From an uncultured Ligilactobacillus sp. (GTDB lineage: Bacteria; Bacillota; Bacilli; Lactobacillales; Lactobacillaceae): a stretch of DNA of 10,472 nt. The notes beneath the pieces were generated by a model. The model was not told the origin of the DNA, made no database searches, and worked only from the letters and a program-made list of their open reading frames with translations. The DNA lies in contig CAKPZY010000057.1 in assembly GCA_934215475.1 (NCBI GenBank), positions 1 through 10,472 of the forward strand, in the 5' to 3' direction. The position numbers were made by a program, and so were the translations under genes. Shown piece after piece: positions 6,184 through 10,472 of the stretch (position 1 is the first letter of the stretch; every line of letters starts with the position of its first letter).

Positions 6184-6310
6184 ATCTATCACCTTTCTTC
6201 GAGATAATTCTATTGTTATTTTCATCAGTGAACTGGTTTTACATATTAGCTTAAAATTTAACAGACTTCATACTTTTGAAGAAAAAATATCTTGACCTTG
6301 TTTAGCTGCT

Positions 6311-6346
6311 CAAGTATTATTTCCCTTTAACAATTATAAATACTTG
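6311..6346. repeat. Inverted repeat between flavoprotein and carrier genes
   Basis: Perfect 8-bp arms CAAGTATT (6311-6318) and AATACTTG (6339-6346) enclose 20 bases; a further AGCT at 6304-6307 can pair with AGCT at 6352-6355. It lies 26 bases beyond the flavoprotein stop codon. On the transcribed minus strand it is not followed by a T-tract, so an mRNA stability or attenuation element is more likely than a simple terminator. Confidence 0.45.
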
Positions 6347-6372
6347 GGAATAGCTCACGATCAAACTTTGTT

Positions 6373-7770
6373 TTAGCTTAAACTTGTCAAGTATTTATAA
6401 GCTTGCTGCCCAGCTTGACGGCCAAAAACAACAGTTTCAGCAATCGAATTACCGCCGATACGATTGTTACCGTGCAAGCCGCCAGCAACTTCACCGCCAG
6501 CAAACAAACCAGCGATCGGAGCACCTGCATCCGTTAAAACACGTGACTTAGCATCGATCTTAAGCCCGCCCATTGTATAGTGGACGGCAGGAGCAATATG
6601 AATTGCTTCGTAGCCACCATGATCGAGTGTACGATCCATACCTGAATCACGGCCAAAATTACTATCGTGGCCAGCAGCTACAGCTTCGTTCCAGCTAGCA
6701 ACAGTTGATCGCAATTTGTCAGGGTCGATCCCAACATTTTGCGCTAAATCTGCCAAAGAATTCCCATGTTTAACTAACCCAACATGATCATAAAAGTTGA
6801 TAGCCGGTACACTTTCACGCACTCCAGAATCATAGATCAAATAGGCACTCTTTTCCGGCAGAGCATTAATAGCATTCGTAACATTTTTACGAGTATCTAA
6901 TTCATTAACAAAACGTTGCCCTTGAGAATTAACTAAAATAGCCCCTTCACCACGAGTTGTTTCTCCGATCAGATAAGCATGATCCGTATCCTGTTGAACA
7001 GTTGGATGAACCTGGATCTGATCCATATCCACAAGCCCTGCTCCAATTTCAGCGGCTAGTTTGATCCCATCACCTGTTGCTCCAGCTTGGTTAGTTGTTT
7101 CATATCCTTCAAGATCCGGCCGAAATTTTTTGATCAGGTCTTTATTAGCACCAAAACCGCCCGTCGCTAAAATAACTGACTTAGCACTGATCTTCTTGGC
7201 TTCATCGTTTGGCAATTTGGCTTTCAAGCCTGTGATCTGCCCATCATTCGCCAACAACCGATCAACCGTGACTTTCGCAAATAACGGAATTTCTTCTTTT
7301 TCGATTTGCTTTAAAAGTTCAGTTACCAAGTAGCCGCCAATTGCTGCTTTGCTGGCAGGGCGATGAGTCCGCTTGATCTTCATCCCGCCAGTGATCGTAA
7401 TGTCATTCAAAACGATCCCCCGATCTGCTAGCCAATCAATGGCTAAAGCACCATGAGAAGTAAAGTAATTCAACATCTCTTTGTTATTTAGACCGCCACC
7501 GCCTTTAAGCGTTTCCTGATAGAAATCCCCGAAGCTGTCGACAATATGGTGTTGTAATTGAAAGTCTGTTTCAGCGGCATTCATACCGGAAGAAGCACGA
7601 TTCGTATTTCCGCCCATCTTGTCCATTTTTTCCAGAATAACCGGTGAAAGCCCTAACTCCTTGGCTTGTAATGCTGCAACCAGCCCAGTACCGCCTGAAC
7701 CAATGATCACCAAGTCATAATGATCCTTTAATTCTGCTAAATTCGTTGGCTTAAAAATATATTTAGCCAT
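6373..7770 (-). CDS. Fumarate reductase flavoprotein (single-domain, cytosolic)
   Basis: Reduces fumarate to succinate using bound FAD. With the start at 7770 it has 465 residues. The dinucleotide fold is at the N-terminus (VIIGSGGTGLVAALQ, GSGGTG at 24-29, Glu47 ending the second strand). Residues matching the active site of soluble Shewanella fumarate reductase are all present: His255 (QVHPT), Glu270 and Arg273 (GETTRGEG), Arg294 (NELDTR), His397 (VHYTMGG) and Arg437 (NNRIGGNS), with the same spacings of 21 (Arg273-Arg294) and 40 (His397-Arg437). It has no signal peptide, haem domain or FMN-binding domain, so the electron donor is unknown. ATG 7770 is preferred to GTG 7782, because AAGGGAG (7782-7788) overlaps the latter. 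It lies 90 bp after fumarase. Confidence 0.93.
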   Translation of the reverse strand: MAKYIFKPTNLAELKDHYDLVIIGSGGTGLVAALQAKELGLSPVILEKMDKMGGNTNRASSGMNAAETDFQLQHHIVDSFGDFYQETLKGGGGLNNKEMLNYFTSHGALAIDWLADRGIVLNDITITGGMKIKRTHRPASKAAIGGYLVTELLKQIEKEEIPLFAKVTVDRLLANDGQITGLKAKLPNDEAKKISAKSVILATGGFGANKDLIKKFRPDLEGYETTNQAGATGDGIKLAAEIGAGLVDMDQIQVHPTVQQDTDHAYLIGETTRGEGAILVNSQGQRFVNELDTRKNVTNAINALPEKSAYLIYDSGVRESVPAINFYDHVGLVKHGNSLADLAQNVGIDPDKLRSTVASWNEAVAAGHDSNFGRDSGMDRTLDHGGYEAIHIAPAVHYTMGGLKIDAKSRVLTDAGAPIAGLFAGGEVAGGLHGNNRIGGNSIAETVVFGRQAGQQAYKYLTSLS

Positions 7771-7815
7771 TGATAACTTCACTCCCTTATAAAGTAGGGA
7801 TCATATCCCAAGATA

Positions 7816-7837
7816 GAACTCCAGAAACCCAGAGTTC
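7816..7837. repeat. Inverted repeat between fumarase and flavoprotein genes
   Basis: GAACTC (7816-7821) and GAGTTC (7832-7837) form a perfect 6-bp stem with a 10-base loop, inside the 90-bp gap between the two genes. There is no T-tract. It may be an mRNA processing or stability hairpin that sets relative expression of the two enzymes. Confidence 0.3.
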
Positions 7838-7860
7838 CTGACGCGCTTCCACTCTGCTTT

Positions 7861-9240
7861 TTAGATATTCGTCATTTTCAATGGGTCTACCCATTCGTCG
7901 AATTGTTTTTCCGTTAACTTGCCTGATGCTAATGCAGCTTCTTTTAATGTCGTACCATTCTTATCTGCATCCTGGGCAATTTTGGCACTGTCGTGATAGC
8001 CAATATGCGGTGATAATGCTGTCACGGTCATCAATGAATTTTTAACTAACTCAGTCATTCTTCCTTCATTAACTGTCAAACCATGGATCATCTTGTCTGC
8101 AAAACTGGTGATCGTTCCTCGGAGCAAATCAGCCGATTCAAGAAATGCTTGGATCAAAACCGGTTTGTAAACATTCAGCTGAAAATTACCTTGTGAAGAA
8201 GCCATTCCTACAACAACGTCATTGCCTATGACACGAACGGCTGCCATTGTAATTGCTTCGGCCTGTGTCGGATTGACCTTCCCAGGCATGATGGATGAAC
8301 CCGGTTCGTTAGCCGGAATGTTCAATTCATCATAACCTGCACGAGGGCCACTAGCTAAGAAACGAACATCATTAGCAATCTTCATACAATCTGCAGCTAA
8401 AGTCTTCATTGTACCGTGAACAACATTCAAACCGGAATGTGCTTCTAATCCATAAAACTTGTTTGTATCGGCATCAAACTTCATCCCATAAATTTCACTT
8501 ATCTTATCCGCTATATTTGCAGCAAAGTGCGGATCCGCGTTTAAGCCTGTCCCAACAGCAGTTCCTCCCATTGGGAATTCCAGTAAAGTGTCGGCTAATT
8601 TTTCCAGATATGATAGATCATGTTCTAACATGCTGACCCAACCACTGACTTCTTGCCCAAATGTCAGCGGCGTTGCATCTTGCAAGTGTGTCCGGCCAAT
8701 TTTAACGACTTTCCAGTACTTGTCTTCTTTAACTTTTAATTCATCGATCAAATGGCTAACTGCTTTTTTTAAATCCCTAACAGCCACACTCGCAGTCATG
8801 TTCATGGCTGTTGGAAAAATATCGTTAGAACTCTGTCCACGGTTAACATCATCGTTAGGCAAAATATCTGTCCCATCACCTAATTTGGTTGCCAAATGAG
8901 CAACAACTTCATTGACATTCATATTTGTTTGAGTACCCGAACCGGTCTGATAGACTTTCAGCGGAAAATCTGCACGTAATTTTTCATCAGACAGATCCAA
9001 CAAAGAATCTACAGCTTTTATAATAAGTTGCGTTTTTTTCTTAGGTAATTGCCCTTCTTTTTCATTTGATTGAGCGGCAGCTTTTTTGATCTGCAAAAGT
9101 GCCTTAATAATTTCTAATGGTATGTAACTGCCTGTTGGAAAGTTATTCCTGCTCCGTTCAGTTTGAGGCCCCCACAACGCCGCAGCGGGTATTTCAACTT
9201 TCCCGAGCGTATCTTCTTCGATCCTAATATCCTTAGCCAT
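7861..9240 (-). CDS. fumC: Class II fumarate hydratase (fumarase C)
   Basis: Interconverts malate and fumarate in the cytosol; class II enzymes are iron-free homotetramers of the aspartase/fumarase superfamily. The 459-residue length is typical. Conserved blocks are in order: QTGSGTQTNMNVNEV (98-112), the VNRGQSSNDIFPTAM block (132-146), GRTHLQDATPLTFGQE (182-197, with His185) and the signature GSSIMPGKVNPTQ (314-326), whose mobile serine loop carries the catalytic base. SGTQTN and KVNPTQ favour fumarase over aspartase. AGGAGG (9250-9255) lies 9 bases before the ATG. It is the first gene of the operon, with a promoter at 9409-9438, and feeds fumarate to the reductase encoded next. Confidence 0.97.
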   Translation of the reverse strand: MAKDIRIEEDTLGKVEIPAAALWGPQTERSRNNFPTGSYIPLEIIKALLQIKKAAAQSNEKEGQLPKKKTQLIIKAVDSLLDLSDEKLRADFPLKVYQTGSGTQTNMNVNEVVAHLATKLGDGTDILPNDDVNRGQSSNDIFPTAMNMTASVAVRDLKKAVSHLIDELKVKEDKYWKVVKIGRTHLQDATPLTFGQEVSGWVSMLEHDLSYLEKLADTLLEFPMGGTAVGTGLNADPHFAANIADKISEIYGMKFDADTNKFYGLEAHSGLNVVHGTMKTLAADCMKIANDVRFLASGPRAGYDELNIPANEPGSSIMPGKVNPTQAEAITMAAVRVIGNDVVVGMASSQGNFQLNVYKPVLIQAFLESADLLRGTITSFADKMIHGLTVNEGRMTELVKNSLMTVTALSPHIGYHDSAKIAQDADKNGTTLKEAALASGKLTEKQFDEWVDPLKMTNI

Positions 9241-9293
9241 AATATTTGACCTCCTCTAATGTCTTATATTACAAAACAACAAAAACCAGAACA

Positions 9294-9351
9294 CATCCGT
9301 AATTGCATTTAACCTGTTCTATAAATGTTTGCAGATTCAAAGCTCATCCGT
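9294..9351. repeat. Direct repeat pair in the fumarase leader
   Basis: CATCCGT occurs at 9294-9300 and again at 9345-9351, 51 bp apart, and the pair is bracketed by AACAC (9290-9294) and GTGTT (9350-9354). All of this lies in the ~160-nt transcribed leader between the fumarase promoter and its ATG. It could be a regulator site or a base-paired leader structure; the repeats are short and chance is not excluded. Confidence 0.25.
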
Positions 9352-9408
9352 GTTAAAAGATTCACATAAATTTGCAAAAAAAAGCAAGTACTCCTGTCTC
9401 TACAGCAC

Positions 9409-9438
9409 ATTATATCGTTACAAACTCAATATAATCAA
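9409..9438 (-). promoter_or_regulatory. fumC: Promoter of the fumarase operon
   Basis: On the minus strand TTGATT (9438-9433) is followed after 18 bp by a perfect TATAAT (9414-9409). The predicted leader is about 160 nt, long for an unregulated gene. I looked for a catabolite-repression (cre) site and saw no convincing match. Confidence 0.55.
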
Positions 9439-9514
9439 ACAAGAGAGACGTTATAACAATTATTTATGAACTATAGAAATAAGTATTTTTAACTTATATC
9501 AATAAAAAGGCAAC

Positions 9515-9616
9515 TTATTTATCACTGGAAAAGTATCTGGCCATTTGTTTAATTGCTGCCCTTTTATATGGGTGACTATGCTTTATTTTTGTGCAGTCTT
9601 CAACATGATACCCCAT
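9515..9616 (-). CDS. Possible 33-residue small protein or gene-end remnant
   Basis: Minus-strand ATG 9616 to TAA 9515-9517. The translation is protein-like and basic: MGYHVEDCTKIK, then HSHPYKRAAIKQMARYFSS and DK. It has an amphipathic, Arg/Lys-rich C-terminal half and few of the Phe/Asn/Ile runs that AT-rich noncoding DNA gives. No ribosome binding site precedes the ATG, and the frame is closed by TGA two codons upstream. It could be a small peptide gene or the end of a lost gene; I do not recognise it. Confidence 0.28.
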   Translation of the reverse strand: MGYHVEDCTKIKHSHPYKRAAIKQMARYFSSDK

Positions 9617-9713
9617 GAATCATTTGTGTTTCTAATAAACCAACATTAACTTGAATAAAGTTTAAAAAATCTTTTCTTCTCTTTAGAAGTGCCCTGATCA
9701 CACTTTGCACATT

Positions 9714-9739
9714 TTGTCATTATCACTATCAATTATAAT
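9714..9739 (+). promoter_or_regulatory. nrdJ: Probable promoter of the ribonucleotide reductase gene
   Basis: TTGTCA (9714-9719) and a perfect TATAAT (9734-9739) precede the gene. The 14-bp spacer is short, so the -10 box is the firmer half and the true -35 may differ. The TATAAT overlaps the upstream NrdR-like box, an arrangement expected for repression. Confidence 0.42.
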
Positions 9740-9769
9740 AATAATCTTTTAGTACACTGTATGTTGTGT
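9723..9769 (+). promoter_or_regulatory. Pair of NrdR-box-like sites
   Basis: The proximal box, ACACTGTATGTTGTGT (9754-9769), matches the NrdR consensus ACACwATATATwGTGT at 14 of 16 positions. A weaker box, TCACTATCAATTATAA (9723-9738, 10 of 16), starts exactly 31 bp upstream, the three-helical-turn offset usual for paired NrdR boxes. NrdR is the ATP/dATP-sensing repressor of ribonucleotide reductase genes, and the sites lie over and just after the -10 region of such a gene. Confidence 0.68.
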
Positions 9770-9784
9770 GTTTAGATAAACAGG

Positions 9785-9802
9785 TATACCATATAGGGTA
9801 TA
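9785..9802. repeat. Inverted repeat in the reductase leader
   Basis: TATACC (9785-9790) and GGTATA (9797-9802) flank ATATAG. The dyad ends 3 bases before the ribosome binding site (AAGGGAG, 9806-9812), so it could be an operator or a small translational hairpin. Confidence 0.35.
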
Positions 9803-9821
9803 GAGAAGGGAGAAATCGATT

Positions 9822-10472
9822 ATGCCAACAATGCAAAAAGAAAAAATCATTTTATCCAATAAATTTGTAGATCACGTTAAAGAAACTATCAGCCCTCACT
9901 GGGGTCCTTTAGGGTGGGTCACATACAAAAGAACTTACGCCAGGTACTTAGCTGATAAAAAGCGCACCGAAAACTGGGAAGAAACGGTCAAAAGGACCGT
10001 TGAAGGAAACATCAATTTGGATCCGCGTCTAAAAAACGATCCAAGTAAAGAAACCACAGACGAATTAACGCAAGAAGCTCAAAGACTTTTTAAGTTGATT
10101 TATGGTTTAGGTGCTACCCCTTCTGGACGCAATCTTTGGATCTCAGGGACTGCTTACCAACAAAAGCACGGCGATGCTTTAAACAATTGCTGGTTTATTG
10201 CCGTAAGGCCACAGGCTTATGGTAATAGCCAAATCGTTCCGGAATATTTAACAAAAGATCAGCCCGCCGTCTCGATGCCTTTTTCATTTATGTTTGACCA
10301 GTTAATGAAAGGCGGAGGAGTCGGTTTCTCGGTGACAAACGATAACATTAAACAAATACCTGCTGTGGACAATTCTGTTAATTTGACTGTTTTGATCGAC
10401 CGTAAAAGCAGAGCGTATGATGAAACGCTCGAAATGGGTGCAACAGACAAGGAAAAATGGTTAGCCGTACAT
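9822..10472 (+). CDS. nrdJ: Adenosylcobalamin-dependent ribonucleoside-triphosphate reductase (class II), N-terminal 217 residues
   Basis: Makes dNTPs from rNTPs in the cytosol, using coenzyme B12 to generate a cysteine thiyl radical. The frame is open to the window end, so about the first 30% of a ~740-residue monomeric enzyme is present. Segments nearly identical to the L. leichmannii enzyme as I recall it include LGWVTYKRTYAR, EGNINLDPRL, LIYGLGATPSGRNLWISGT, SMPFSF and LMKGGGVGFSV. Cys123 in LNNCWF corresponds to Cys119, one of the redox-active pair that reduces substrate; its partner and the radical cysteine lie beyond the window. ATG 9822 has AAGGGAG 9 bases upstream and gives an N-terminus of family length. 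NrdR-like boxes precede it. It implies a B12-dependent organism. Confidence 0.96.
   Translation, partial: MPTMQKEKIILSNKFVDHVKETISPHWGPLGWVTYKRTYARYLADKKRTENWEETVKRTVEGNINLDPRLKNDPSKETTDELTQEAQRLFKLIYGLGATPSGRNLWISGTAYQQKHGDALNNCWFIAVRPQAYGNSQIVPEYLTKDQPAVSMPFSFMFDQLMKGGGVGFSVTNDNIKQIPAVDNSVNLTVLIDRKSRAYDETLEMGATDKEKWLAVH

Noticed and set aside
9241..9821. Cobalamin riboswitch before the B12-dependent reductase
   Set aside because: No recognisable B12-box or GCCACTG-type element was seen on either strand; a covariance search would settle it.

Overview
The window looks like chromosomal DNA of a low-GC lactic acid bacterium, most likely a Lactobacillaceae member. The main clue is the right-hand gene, the start of a monomeric adenosylcobalamin-dependent ribonucleoside-triphosphate reductase of the Lactobacillus leichmannii type. 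A cytosolic fumarate reductase flavoprotein, a class II fumarase and a CitT-like dicarboxylate carrier fit the same group. Species cannot be fixed from this sequence.

Left part (1-2027) is accessory-like and AT-rich. A gene tail (1-63) is followed by a clear terminator (152-177) and a probable coding remnant (188-343). A consensus-like promoter (383-411) then precedes a run of tiny membrane proteins: an open stretch with no ordinary start codon (447-674), then 65-, 65- and 66-residue proteins at 675-872, 975-1172 and 1217-1417, each with a purine-rich ribosome binding site. Next comes the most unusual element, five inverted repeats (1526-1724) with an exact 42-bp period: 12-bp arm, 7-bp variable centre, 12-bp arm, 11-bp variable spacer. 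The remainder to 2027 holds no gene that I can support.

Middle part (2028-4761), all on the minus strand. A polar amino acid ABC importer pair (lipoprotein receptor, then permease) has its own promoter at 3648-3676 but no ATPase gene in the window. Upstream is an epimerase of the ribulose-phosphate 3-epimerase/AlsE family, preceded by a frameshifted 3' fragment of a PfkB-family (ribokinase-like) sugar kinase. This looks like a decayed sugar-phosphate operon.

Right-middle part (4762-9240), minus strand. Fumarase, fumarate reductase flavoprotein and a DASS-family anion carrier, transcribed in that order from a promoter at 9409-9438, form a coherent module. Inferred working: malate (or another dicarboxylate) enters, fumarase makes fumarate, the flavoprotein reduces it to succinate as an electron sink, and the carrier exchanges succinate for incoming substrate.

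Right end (9241-10472). A 581-bp divergent intergenic region carries the fumarase promoter, a possible 33-codon ORF, and two NrdR-box-like sites 31 bp apart overlapping the likely promoter of the reductase gene, which starts at 9822 and runs off the window.
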